From Psychrobacillus sp. BL-248-WT-3 (lineage in GTDB: Bacteria; Bacillota; Bacilli; Bacillales_A; Planococcaceae): a DNA stretch of 42,517 bases. A program made the position numbers and the translations under genes. How positions within the stretch are numbered: the first letter of the stretch is position 1; each line of letters opens with the position of its first letter. Shown piece by piece: positions 1 to 6,771 of this stretch. The notes beneath the pieces were generated by a model. It saw only the letters and a program-made list of their open reading frames with translations, ran no database searches and had not been told where the DNA came from. The stretch is taken from NCBI RefSeq assembly GCF_012843435.1, contig NZ_JABAFC010000031.1, forward strand, positions 1 to 42,517. Reading direction: 5' to 3'.

Positions 1-235
1 TCGGGGTCAAATGGAAAAAAGCTGCGGTGGCTGAGGACCTGCCTCCTCGCTTTTTCCCATTTGCCTGTCGGGGCAGGGATAGGCGCCTATGCTTTTCTGA
101 TTGTCTAGCTCCGGCGCCTAGCCCCTCGGGGTCAAATGGAAAAAAGCTGCGGTGGCTGAGGACCTGCCTCCTCGCTTTTTCCCATTTGCCTGTCGGGGCA
201 GGATAGGCGCCTATGCTTTTCTGATTGACTTCTAT
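1..235. repeat. Large palindromic repeat, two copies (first cut by window edge)
   Basis: Two near-identical units lie head to tail, the first at 1-110 (5' part missing) and the second at about 111-228. Each unit folds on itself: in the second, GGCGCCTA at 113-120 pairs with TAGGCGCC at 204-211, GCCCC at 121-125 with GGGGC at 195-199, and CAAATGG plus an A-rich run (from 133) with a T-rich run plus CCATTTG (to 188). The same family appears in the opposite orientation at 41932-42228. No credible coding sequence is present. Similar GGCGCC-containing palindromes are scattered between genes of many Bacillaceae (general recollection, not searched). Confidence 0.8.
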
Positions 236-253
236 TTTTTTACATGATAAAAT
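225..253 (+). promoter_or_regulatory. Sigma-A promoter of the dioxygenase gene
   Basis: TTGACT at 225-230, a 17-nt spacer and TAAAAT at 248-253, preceded by TGA, so the -10 is of the extended type. It sits about 50 nt before the start codon at 307, immediately upstream of an operator-like palindrome. Confidence 0.65.
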
Positions 254-271
254 TATCTCGAATTAAAGATA
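254..271 (+). promoter_or_regulatory. Probable MhqR operator
   Basis: TATCTCGAATTAAAGATA is an inverted repeat (TATCT, 8-nt spacer, AGATA) directly abutting the -10 hexamer. The operator I recall for B. subtilis MhqR is TATCTCGAATTCGAGATA, differing at only two spacer positions. A further half-site-like TTAGAGATAAAA lies at 279-290. Position and sequence fit a repressor site for a quinone-responsive MarR-type regulator; no mhqR gene is in the window. Confidence 0.65.
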
Positions 272-306
272 TTTAAATTAGAGATAAAACAGGAGGTTTA
301 CCATAT

Positions 307-1284
307 ATGAATCATTTAAAGGGATTACACCATGTAACGGCAATTACGAGCAGTGCAGAAGAAAACTATCGATTTTTCACATACGTATTAGGAATGCGAT
401 TAGTAAAGAAAACGGTGAATCAAGACGATATTCAAACGTATCATTTGTTTTTTGCAGATGATGTTGGTGGAGCAGGGACAGACATGACATTTTTTGATTT
501 TCCGGGAATTCCAAAAGGTACACATGGAACGGATGAAATATTCAAAACGTCCTTTCGCGTTCCGACGGATGATTCCCTCCATTACTGGGTTAAACGATTT
601 GATCGCTTGAACGTTAAACACAGTGGTATACAGGAGCAGTTCGGAGTGAAGGTTCTCTCTTTTGTTGACTTTGACGACCAGCAATATCAATTAATTTCTG
701 ATGAGTATAATACAGGAGTGGAATCAGGAACACCTTGGAAAAAAGGGCCTATCCCTTTAGAGCATGCCATTACTGGACTAGGACCGATCCACATTCGAAT
801 TGCACAGTTTGACTATATGAAAGAAGTTTTAGAAAAGGTATTACTGTTTAAAGAGATTGCCCAGGATGGAGATTTTCACTTGTTTGAGGTTGGAGAAGGT
901 GGAAACGGAGCACAGGTGATTGTAGAAAAGAATGTTGTTCTTCCACCTGGTCGTCAAGGCTTTGGAACAGTGCATCATGCGGCATTCCGCGTAGAAGACA
1001 GAGCGGTTTTAGATGAGTGGACAGAGCGAATGGAAAGCTTTGGATTCAATACATCGGGATTCGTAGATCGCTTTTTCTTCCAATCCCTATATGCGAGAGT
1101 GGCGAATGGAATATTATTTGAGTTTGCGACTGACGGTCCTGGATTCATGGGTGACGAGCCCTATGAAACCTTAGGAGAAAAGCTTTCCTTGCCACCATTT
1201 TTAGAGTCGAAACGTGCTCAAATCGAAGGCTTAGTGAGACCTATAGATACAGTAAGAAGCACGATTGAGTTTGTAAAGGAATAA
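307..1284 (+). CDS. VOC-family ring-cleaving dioxygenase (MhqO/MhqA/MhqE type)
   Basis: A 325-residue protein with two tandem glyoxalase/bleomycin-resistance (VOC) modules. The first begins LKGLHHVTAITS and carries the metal-ligand His near residue 8; the second begins around residue 150 (GLGPIHIRIA) and contains FGTVHHAAFRV near residue 219 and LFEFATDGPGF near residue 265. The family (B. subtilis MhqA, MhqE, MhqO) is annotated as extradiol-type dioxygenases that protect against quinones and catechols. AGGAGG at 291-296 supports the start. It stands alone, with a promoter, an MhqR-like operator and its own terminator, so control by quinone or aldehyde stress is likely. Which of the Mhq paralogues it matches best cannot be decided by eye. 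Confidence 0.88.
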   Translation: MNHLKGLHHVTAITSSAEENYRFFTYVLGMRLVKKTVNQDDIQTYHLFFADDVGGAGTDMTFFDFPGIPKGTHGTDEIFKTSFRVPTDDSLHYWVKRFDRLNVKHSGIQEQFGVKVLSFVDFDDQQYQLISDEYNTGVESGTPWKKGPIPLEHAITGLGPIHIRIAQFDYMKEVLEKVLLFKEIAQDGDFHLFEVGEGGNGAQVIVEKNVVLPPGRQGFGTVHHAAFRVEDRAVLDEWTERMESFGFNTSGFVDRFFFQSLYARVANGILFEFATDGPGFMGDEPYETLGEKLSLPPFLESKRAQIEGLVRPIDTVRSTIEFVKE

Positions 1285-1288
1285 AGTA

Positions 1289-1321
1289 AGAGCCCTCCAT
1301 AACGGAGGGCTCTACTTTTTT
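1289..1321 (+). terminator. Intrinsic terminator of the dioxygenase gene
   Basis: A perfect 10-bp stem, AGAGCCCTCC (1289-1298) with GGAGGGCTCT (1304-1313), 5-nt loop, followed by a T run ending at 1321. It touches the 3' end of the convergent queT gene. Confidence 0.9.
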
Positions 1322-1838
1322 ATATGAGTTCCTTAAATTTTAAGCGTTTATTTAAGGCAAGCATTAATGGAATACCTACTGCCATAACTACAAATTCACC
1401 TAAAGCGACTGTATACCAAGTGTAATAAAAAGGATTAGCAATATCGAAATCAAAATATAGTTCAATATTGAATGCAAGATGCAGCTCGATTGCGATGATA
1501 AACATAGTAAATGTAAATAAAATGGTGTTTAAAATCATATGCCATAGCTTATTTTTTACAAATTTTCCTATGATTATACTAATAGATAAAGTGATGATGG
1601 AATGACCTACACCAAAGGTTAAATCGTAAAGCCCCAAAGTGGAAAACAGGTTGGTAATAAATACTCCAATCACAATACCAAAGAAATACTTTTTGTTAAA
1701 TACTATTAGGTGATTAAACATCTCGGATATCCGAAACTGAAAAGCACCGAATGCAAAGGGTGCCACTAGCATAGATACAGCCACATATAAAGCTGCAATA
1801 ATCCCGCTCGTAGCCATCGTTTTTATGTTCATATTCAT
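1320..1838 (-). CDS. queT: QueT family queuosine-precursor transporter
   Basis: A 172-residue hydrophobic protein with five or six membrane segments and the QueT (DUF988) hallmarks: GIIAALYVAVSMLVAPFAFG, then FQFRISEMFNHL and a C-terminal GIPLMLALNKRL. QueT is the substrate-binding S component of an ECF-type transporter, importing preQ1/preQ0 or related queuine precursors for tRNA modification. The identity is confirmed by a preQ1-I riboswitch that ends at its ribosome site. It is monocistronic here, so the shared ECF energising module must be encoded elsewhere. Confidence 0.93.
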   Translation of the reverse strand: MNMNIKTMATSGIIAALYVAVSMLVAPFAFGAFQFRISEMFNHLIVFNKKYFFGIVIGVFITNLFSTLGLYDLTFGVGHSIITLSISIIIGKFVKNKLWHMILNTILFTFTMFIIAIELHLAFNIELYFDFDIANPFYYTWYTVALGEFVVMAVGIPLMLALNKRLKFKELI

Positions 1839-1840
1839 TT

Positions 1841-1878
1841 CTCCTTAGTTTTTTACCGTGGGAGGTTCTCGAACCACG
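1841..1878 (-). promoter_or_regulatory. preQ1-I riboswitch
   Basis: Reading the minus strand: P1 stem CGTGG/CCACG (1874-1878 with 1857-1861), a loop containing TTCGAGAACCTC, then the A-rich tail GTAAAAAACTAAGGAG. The tail is the class I signature (AAAAAACTA) and includes the ribosome site AAGGAG a few bases before the queT start. Ligand binding would fold the tail into the H-type pseudoknot and hide the ribosome site, so translational repression by preQ1 is the expected mode. Confidence 0.92.
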
Positions 1879-1900
1879 TTAATTTATCGAACAATCCATA

Positions 1901-1929
1901 ATAATAGGCTAATAGAGGTAGGATGTCAA
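1901..1929 (-). promoter_or_regulatory. Sigma-A promoter of queT
   Basis: On the minus strand TTGACA (1924-1929), a 17-nt spacer and TATTAT (1901-1906). The transcript would begin about 15-20 nt before the riboswitch. Confidence 0.8.
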
Positions 1930-1972
1930 GAAGTTCCAACATAAAGGTAATTTAAAGATTAGCATGGGAAAT

Positions 1973-2009
1973 AAAAAAAACCATGAATAGGCTGGGACCA
2001 CTCATGGTT
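1973..2009 (-). terminator. Terminator of the polysaccharide deacetylase gene
   Basis: On the minus strand AACCATGA pairs with TCATGGTT (2002-2009 with 1979-1986), followed by eight T residues (A run at 1973-1980 on the plus strand). Confidence 0.85.
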
Positions 2010-2020
2010 TAAGTTGTCTT

Positions 2021-2830
2021 TTATAATGATTTGTCACGAAGGAAATTTTGAACTATATGCCTTTCTTCTTCATATGTTTTAAGTGTGTAGCCTTCCTCTT
2101 GGAGCCATTCAATAATAAGAGGGAGTGCCTTAGTAGTTTGGCTTCTATCATGAAGGAGTATAATAATGTCTTTGTCACCCGATTTGTACGCTTTCTCTGT
2201 TTCCAACTGAACGTTTTTAACAATTTCTTTATACTGCTTATCAGTGTATCTCCAGTCGTTAGAGTCCACATCCCAATCCCAAAGCTTATAGTCTTGTTTA
2301 ATAAGTTTGTCCTGCATGGCTGTTGTTACATGTGGCTTGCTTCCGTAAGGTACACGAATCAGCCTTGGATTGTGCCCCGTCATCTGCTCGATCAGGCTAA
2401 CCCCGCTATTAATTTCTTGTATAAAGGCTTCTGCGTTTTTGTAAACCTTAGTCTTGTCATGCGTCATGCTATGAGTCCCAATATAATGCCCATTTTTTGC
2501 TACAGCTTTCACAATGGATTCATGTTCCTTCATATGCTTTCCTAAAAAAAAGAATGTGCCACTAACCTCGTATTGCTTAAGGGTTTGAAGGTTAATAGTT
2601 GTAAACTTATTTGGCCCATCATCAAAGGTTAAGTAAACGTTAGCTTTCTTTGGTGAGGGTGGGACGGGAGGACGGCTATCTTCTATTTTCTTATTTAATA
2701 ATCTGTTAATATGTTTTTCTACAACTGTATGATCCACAGATGAATTGCTTTCAGTAGCGAGACTAACCGATGGAAATGGTAGAATAAAAACTAGTAATGT
2801 CAGACTGAAGGATAATAGAAGCTTTATCAT
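2021..2830 (-). CDS. Secreted polysaccharide deacetylase (NodB domain, CE4)
   Basis: 269 residues from the start chosen here. The frame is open 15 codons further upstream, but ATG at 2830 has AGGTGA eight bases before it and begins directly with a signal peptide (MIKLLLSFSLTLLVF, then SLA-TES as a likely cleavage region). The NodB domain shows TFDDGP at residues 68-73 (catalytic and metal Asp), the metal-binding pair H120 and H124 in THSMTH, RVPYG, and a C-terminal ILLHD. CE4 enzymes deacetylate N-acetyl sugars of peptidoglycan or similar polymers outside the membrane. The Pro-rich linker (RPPVPPSP) after the N terminus suggests a spacer in the wall. It resembles the B. subtilis PdaA/YjeA group but I cannot assign the exact substrate. 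Confidence 0.88.
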   Translation of the reverse strand: MIKLLLSFSLTLLVFILPFPSVSLATESNSSVDHTVVEKHINRLLNKKIEDSRPPVPPSPKKANVYLTFDDGPNKFTTINLQTLKQYEVSGTFFFLGKHMKEHESIVKAVAKNGHYIGTHSMTHDKTKVYKNAEAFIQEINSGVSLIEQMTGHNPRLIRVPYGSKPHVTTAMQDKLIKQDYKLWDWDVDSNDWRYTDKQYKEIVKNVQLETEKAYKSGDKDIIILLHDRSQTTKALPLIIEWLQEEGYTLKTYEEERHIVQNFLRDKSL

Positions 2831-2942
2831 ATTGGAATCACCTATTTTCTTTCTACGAGTTTTATATGACTGCAATATTTAAATATATTCAACTCAAACA
2901 ACATATAGAATAAAAAATGATTATTTTAAAAGGGGTCTTCAC

Positions 2943-3569
2943 ATGGAAATGCTGAAAACGTTCGACCATAGAGGAAATGTTACGGGAGTGGCTACTCGTG
3001 AGGAAATACATAGGTTAGGACTTTGGCATGAAACCTTTCATTGCTGGATTGTCTGTAGAGAAGAAGGAGTGGATTACATCTATCTCCAGCTAAGGAGTGA
3101 TAAGAAAAAAGATTACCCAAGCTTATTGGATATTACGGCAGCTGGTCATCTGTTATCAATAGAATCAGTAGAAGACGGGGTAAGAGAGGTAGAAGAGGAA
3201 CTAGGGATCGAAGTGGCTTTTAGGGAGCTGGAGTCCTTAGGGGTAATAGGCTACACGATTATCTCAGAGGAGTTAATCGATAAGGAGTTTGCTCATAACT
3301 TTGTTTATAAAGCTACTCCTACATGGGATGCATTTACATTACAAACAGAAGAGGTAGCGGGAATTGTTAGAACTGAGTTTTCTTCTTTTATGGGGTTATG
3401 GAAAGGTAACGTAGAATCTATTAAGATAGAAGGAATATTGATCAACGAGCAAGGAGTAAGGTGTAGTATAGAAAAAAATGTAGGTAAGGGCAACTTTGTG
3501 CCTCATCCATTAGATTATTTTGAAAAAGTTCTAGAGAGAATAGAGGAAAAGCTAAGGGTTACTGAATGA
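2943..3569 (+). CDS. Nudix hydrolase
   Basis: 208 residues with a complete Nudix box at residues 68-89 (G-x5-E-x7-REVEEELGI), preceded by FHCWIVCREE in the order typical of isopentenyl-diphosphate-isomerase-like Nudix proteins. Such enzymes hydrolyse nucleoside diphosphates linked to another moiety using Mg2+ bound by the box glutamates; the substrate cannot be read from sequence. AAAAGGGG eight bases before the ATG supports the start. The N-terminal 40 residues are similar in plan to the Nudix half of the fusion protein at 16537-17514, so the two may be distant paralogues. The next small gene (3718) is 148 bp downstream. Confidence 0.88.
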   Translation: MEMLKTFDHRGNVTGVATREEIHRLGLWHETFHCWIVCREEGVDYIYLQLRSDKKKDYPSLLDITAAGHLLSIESVEDGVREVEEELGIEVAFRELESLGVIGYTIISEELIDKEFAHNFVYKATPTWDAFTLQTEEVAGIVRTEFSSFMGLWKGNVESIKIEGILINEQGVRCSIEKNVGKGNFVPHPLDYFEKVLERIEEKLRVTE

Positions 3570-3717
3570 ATTTAGGGAATCCATAATAAATAAATTTGAT
3601 TGTTCACAATGGTAGAAGTAACCGAAAAAAGAATGTTACACTTAAACTCACACGGTATTTTAGTTTAAGAAAAAGTTTTAAAATAATTGGAATGTTTAAC
3701 TGGCGAGGTGATATAAA

Positions 3718-3885
3718 ATGAAAGGCTACCTATATGGGATATATGCTTTAATAATAGCGATAGTCTCAATATTTACAGGGGAAATAGTGACATTTATTAT
3801 GCTTGGATTTATTTTAATTAGCCTCCAAAATATTCATTCTACCTTAAAGAAAATACTAGAAGTTAATCAGAAGAAAATTGGATAA
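3718..3885 (+). CDS. Small membrane protein, 55 residues, unknown
   Basis: A short open frame starting ATG at 3718 behind a good ribosome site (GCGAGGTGA, 7-8 bases upstream) and ending TAA at 3883-3885. The product has two hydrophobic segments (roughly YGIYALIIAIVSIF and IVTFIMLGFILISL) joined by a short polar turn, then a basic tail LKKILEVNQKKIG. It is followed directly by an intrinsic terminator, which supports a real transcription unit. I do not recognise the family. A role as a small membrane regulator is possible but unsupported. Confidence 0.6.
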   Translation: MKGYLYGIYALIIAIVSIFTGEIVTFIMLGFILISLQNIHSTLKKILEVNQKKIG

Positions 3886-3916
3886 AGGGTGCGTTAGTCA
3901 AAAATAATATTAAAGT

Positions 3917-3953
3917 AAAATGAGCCAGGAGAAAATATCCTAGCTCATTTTTT
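3917..3953 (+). terminator. Intrinsic terminator after the small membrane gene
   Basis: AAAATGAGC pairs with GCTCATTTT around an inner AGGA/TCCT, followed by T residues to 3953. Confidence 0.8.
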
Positions 3954-3993
3954 ATGTGTATTTAAAATCAACTTTTACCTTTAACATAGACAT

Positions 3994-4039
3994 AAAAAAG
4001 ACTACAAACACGTTCAAATCTCTTTGAGTGTCTGTAGTC
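3994..4039 (-). terminator. Terminator of the LysM-3D gene
   Basis: Minus-strand 12-bp stem (GACTACAGACAC with GTGTTTGTAGTC; plus-strand positions 4028-4039 and 4000-4011), one wobble pair, followed by six T residues (A run 3994-3999). Confidence 0.85.
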
Positions 4040-4064
4040 AACGCTATTCAATGCTTTTTAAATC

Positions 4065-4622
4065 CTATTCCAATATTTTAACCGTTACATTTTTGCGTCC
4101 CCATTTGTAAGCCTCGTTCTTAGTAGGGAAAAATACATCAATTTTGTTGCCTTTAATTGCTCCTCCCGTATCGCCTGCGATTGCATAACCGTAGCCTTCT
4201 ACGTGTACTTTTGTCCCAATTGGAATAATACTTGGGTCAACAGCTATTACTTTTACATCTGGATTTTTCTTTAGATTAATACCAGAGCTAGTGATACCAG
4301 AGCAGCCATTACAGTTTGCAGTAAATGCACTTGCTGAAACGGTAATTTCTTTTGTTACTTTGTCGTTAGATCTAGATGGTGTTTTAGATTTTTCTTTTTT
4401 TGCTGGAGCAGCAATAGTTAGTTTTTGATTAGGCTTAATCTTATCTGTAGTTAATTTATTCCATGTTTTTAAGTTGTTAACGGAAACTTTGTACGTTTTA
4501 GAAATCGTATATAAAGTTTCTCCTTTTTTTACTGAGTGAGTCGTGGTTGCGGCAAAAGCAACATTTACTCCGCTGACCAATAGTACAATCGTTATGATAA
4601 GTGTTCCTAAGATTCTCTTCAA
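4065..4622 (-). CDS. Secreted LysM + 3D-domain cell-wall protein (YocH-like)
   Basis: 185 residues from a TTG start at 4622, chosen because AGGGGG lies eight bases upstream and a signal peptide follows at once (MKRILGTLIITIVLLV...VAFA-ATT). A LysM peptidoglycan-binding domain occupies residues 27-70 (HSVKKGETLYTISKTYKVSV). After a Lys/Ser-rich linker comes a C-terminal 3D domain (about 95-185) with the three conserved aspartates at D129 (VDPSIIPIGT), D151 (AGDTGG) and D162 (KIDVFF), the fold shared with MltA-type lytic enzymes and resuscitation-promoting-factor-like proteins. A wall hydrolase or lytic transglycosylase role during growth is likely. A WalR box upstream matches the known control of yocH in B. 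subtilis. Confidence 0.88.
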   Translation of the reverse strand: MKRILGTLIITIVLLVSGVNVAFAATTTHSVKKGETLYTISKTYKVSVNNLKTWNKLTTDKIKPNQKLTIAAPAKKEKSKTPSRSNDKVTKEITVSASAFTANCNGCSGITSSGINLKKNPDVKVIAVDPSIIPIGTKVHVEGYGYAIAGDTGGAIKGNKIDVFFPTKNEAYKWGRKNVTVKILE

Positions 4623-4652
4623 ATACACTATCCCCCTGCTATTTAGTCTAAA

Positions 4653-4688
4653 CATATAGTAGCAGTTAAATGTTACAGGTTGATTACA
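4653..4688 (-). promoter_or_regulatory. WalR (YycF) box and promoter of the LysM-3D gene
   Basis: On the minus strand TGTAAT-CAACC-TGTAAC (4672-4688) matches the WalR consensus TGTWAH-N5-TGTWAH at every position. It covers the place where a -35 would be for a -10 at TATATG (4653-4658); the -35 itself is poor, as expected for an activator-dependent promoter. A further TGTAAC lies upstream. This predicts activation by the essential WalKR wall-homeostasis system. Confidence 0.72.
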
Positions 4689-4802
4689 ATGAATTTCCAT
4701 TATCGTTACAATTGACAGTATTTTCTGTTAAATTTCGTGGTTAGATGAAACTTATTAGGTTATAAGTCTATTTTTTACTAATTTATATATAGTATGTTGT
4801 GG

Positions 4803-5651
4803 CTATGAGAGTTCTATAAGACCTGTAAAGACGGTAGTCGCAGGACCTGTCATATAAACTGTGTCCTCTGTATAGCGAATGATGAGCTCTCCACCAAGGA
4901 GCTTTACAATCACATCGGTATTCTTCTCGCAGTAACCATTTAATACGGAGGCAACCACTGCAGCACAAGCTCCGGTTCCACAAGCCAATGTTTCACCGCT
5001 TCCTCGTTCCCAAACACGCATTTTAAGTGAATTCCTATTTTCAATTTCAATGAATTCCGTATTTACACCGGCTGGAAACATAGGATGATGCTCGAATTTA
5101 GGCCCAATAGTGGGAAGATCTAATGAAAGTACGTCATTAGTAAATATTACTCCATGTGGATTACCCATAGATACTGGGGTAATAGCATAGGTCTCATTAT
5201 CGATAGTAAGAGGGAACACAAACCCTTCAGATTGGTTACCGCGTAGATCCACAGGGATTTCAGCAGGGTCCAATATTGCTTGCCCCATATCCACAGTGGC
5301 AGAATGCATCACACCATTTTCTATATGCAATTCAATTATTTTAACCCCGCTTAGTGTTTCTATTTTTAAAATCTCTTTTGGGACAATGTCGTTGTCATAT
5401 ATATATTTAGCTACACAGCGAATGGCATTACCGCACATTTTTCCTTCACTTCCATCTATATTAAACATTCGCATTTTAGCATCAGCCACTTCAGAAGGAC
5501 AGATTAAAACAATACCGTCTCCACCAATACCGAAATGACGGTCGGATACTTTCTTGCTTAACAATTCAGGATTTTCTATTTCATTCTCAAAGCAATTGAT
5601 ATAAATATAATCGTTTCCACAGCCATGCATTTTCGTAAAAGGTATCATCAT
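4803..5651 (-). CDS. dapF: Diaminopimelate epimerase
   Basis: 282 residues from the ATG at 5651, preceded by GAAGAAGG; the open frame extends further but only into promoter DNA. DapF interconverts LL- and meso-diaminopimelate, giving the peptidoglycan cross-linking residue and the direct precursor of lysine. Both catalytic cysteines are visible: C73 in SEGKMCGNAIRC and C224 in GETLACGTGACA, along with the N-terminal FTKMHGCGNDY signature. Length is normal for the family. It stands alone, driven by a clear promoter at 5686-5714. The neighbouring wall genes (deacetylase, LysM-3D protein) are consistent with envelope work but are separate transcription units. Confidence 0.96.
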   Translation of the reverse strand: MMIPFTKMHGCGNDYIYINCFENEIENPELLSKKVSDRHFGIGGDGIVLICPSEVADAKMRMFNIDGSEGKMCGNAIRCVAKYIYDNDIVPKEILKIETLSGVKIIELHIENGVMHSATVDMGQAILDPAEIPVDLRGNQSEGFVFPLTIDNETYAITPVSMGNPHGVIFTNDVLSLDLPTIGPKFEHHPMFPAGVNTEFIEIENRNSLKMRVWERGSGETLACGTGACAAVVASVLNGYCEKNTDVIVKLLGGELIIRYTEDTVYMTGPATTVFTGLIELS

Positions 5652-5685
5652 TTTTATAACCTTCTTCCATTTGGCAATTTGTTTT

Positions 5686-5714
5686 ATTATAGAATTAGGG
5701 AGAAAGGTGGTCAA
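5686..5714 (-). promoter_or_regulatory. Sigma-A promoter of dapF
   Basis: Minus strand TTGACC (5709-5714), 17-nt spacer, perfect TATAAT (5686-5691), about 30 nt upstream of the dapF start. Confidence 0.85.
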
Positions 5715-5765
5715 TAAATATTCTAAATAGTGTCAACATATTTTTATAATGCTTTTCTTTACAAA

Positions 5766-5794
5766 TAAAAACCCAATGCATCATAGCTATTGGG
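5766..5794 (-). terminator. Terminator of the zinc metallopeptidase gene
   Basis: Minus-strand CCCAAT (5789-5794) pairs with ATTGGG (5772-5777), followed by a run of T residues. Confidence 0.75.
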
Positions 5795-5807
5795 CTTAGG
5801 TAGTTAT

Positions 5808-6659
5808 TTATGGGTTTTTAATATTAAATGTGTCTCCGCCTTTAATAGTTCCGTTTTCAAAGCCTTTATAAAACCATTGCTTCCGTTGTTCCGACGTACC
5901 GTGAGTAAAGCTTTCCGGTACCACATAGCCTCGGGCTTTCTTCTGAATAGTGTCGTCTCCAACAGCACTTGCAGCTGTTAGTGCTTCCTCTAAGTCACCT
6001 TCCTCCAATAAGTCCATTCCTTGCGCATGCTTTGCCCAAACTCCAGAATAATAATCAGCTTGTAGCTCAAAGCGAACAGAATATTGATTGTATTCCTCTT
6101 CGCTTAACTGTTGTCTTAGGGAAGCTAACTCGTTGCTTTTTCCTAATAGGGTTTGTACATGATGACCAACCTCATGAGCTATGACGTATGCCATAGCAAA
6201 ATCCCCTGGAGCCTCGAACTGTGTTTGGAGCTCCTTATAAAAACTCAAGTCTATGTAAAGCTTTTGATCTCCTGGACAGTAAAACGGTCCTACAGAAGCA
6301 CCAGCTGTACCACATGCAGAATTTATACTATTTGTGTATAAAACAAGTGTTGGTTCCTCATATGTAAGTCCATTTTCTTGAAAAATTTTCGTCCACACCT
6401 TTTCTGTGTCTGCTAAAACGACTGAAACAAATTCGACGAGTTCTTGTTCCTCTGCCGTTTCCTCATAAGGGACAGAGCTAGTAGTTGCTTCATTTCCATT
6501 TAAACTTCCTAAGAGCTCCTCGGGATTTCCTCCGAGCAGCGTAACTAGAAGTATAATGATTAAACCAAAGCCGCCACCAATGCCAGCTATTGCTTTACCG
6601 CCACTCATACCGCGACGATCTTCTACATTCGAACTACGTGCACGACCTTTATATTTCAT
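5808..6659 (-). CDS. YpfJ-type neutral zinc metallopeptidase, membrane anchored
   Basis: 283 residues from the ATG at 6659, which has AGGTGG eight bases upstream; a GTG four codons earlier is less likely because it overlaps that site. The N terminus is basic (KGRARSSNVEDRRG), followed by one membrane span at about residues 23-44 (GIGGGFGLIIILLVTLLGG). The catalytic part carries HEVGHH at 162-167 within AYVIAHEVGHHVQ and a downstream FELQADYYSG whose Glu/Asp may provide a further zinc ligand. Cysteines at about 116 and 128 could form a disulphide outside the cell. The family (YpfJ, putative neutral zinc metallopeptidase) is widespread but its substrate is unknown. Confidence 0.9.
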   Translation of the reverse strand: MKYKGRARSSNVEDRRGMSGGKAIAGIGGGFGLIIILLVTLLGGNPEELLGSLNGNEATTSSVPYEETAEEQELVEFVSVVLADTEKVWTKIFQENGLTYEEPTLVLYTNSINSACGTAGASVGPFYCPGDQKLYIDLSFYKELQTQFEAPGDFAMAYVIAHEVGHHVQTLLGKSNELASLRQQLSEEEYNQYSVRFELQADYYSGVWAKHAQGMDLLEEGDLEEALTAASAVGDDTIQKKARGYVVPESFTHGTSEQRKQWFYKGFENGTIKGGDTFNIKNP

Positions 6660-6771
6660 GCTCCACACCACCTATTTCATGTCTTCTATCTTCTTATACC
6701 CATTTAGCAAAAAGAATAGGCATCCAAATGATGGGGTTTGAATTATAATAAAGGAAGGGGGGGATAGGATC

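Noticed and set aside
2048-2545. Plus-strand frame of 165 codons
   Set aside because: It is the shadow of the polysaccharide deacetylase gene, with no ribosome site and implausible composition; similar shadows occur opposite several other genes (for example 8013-8435 and 23149-23652).
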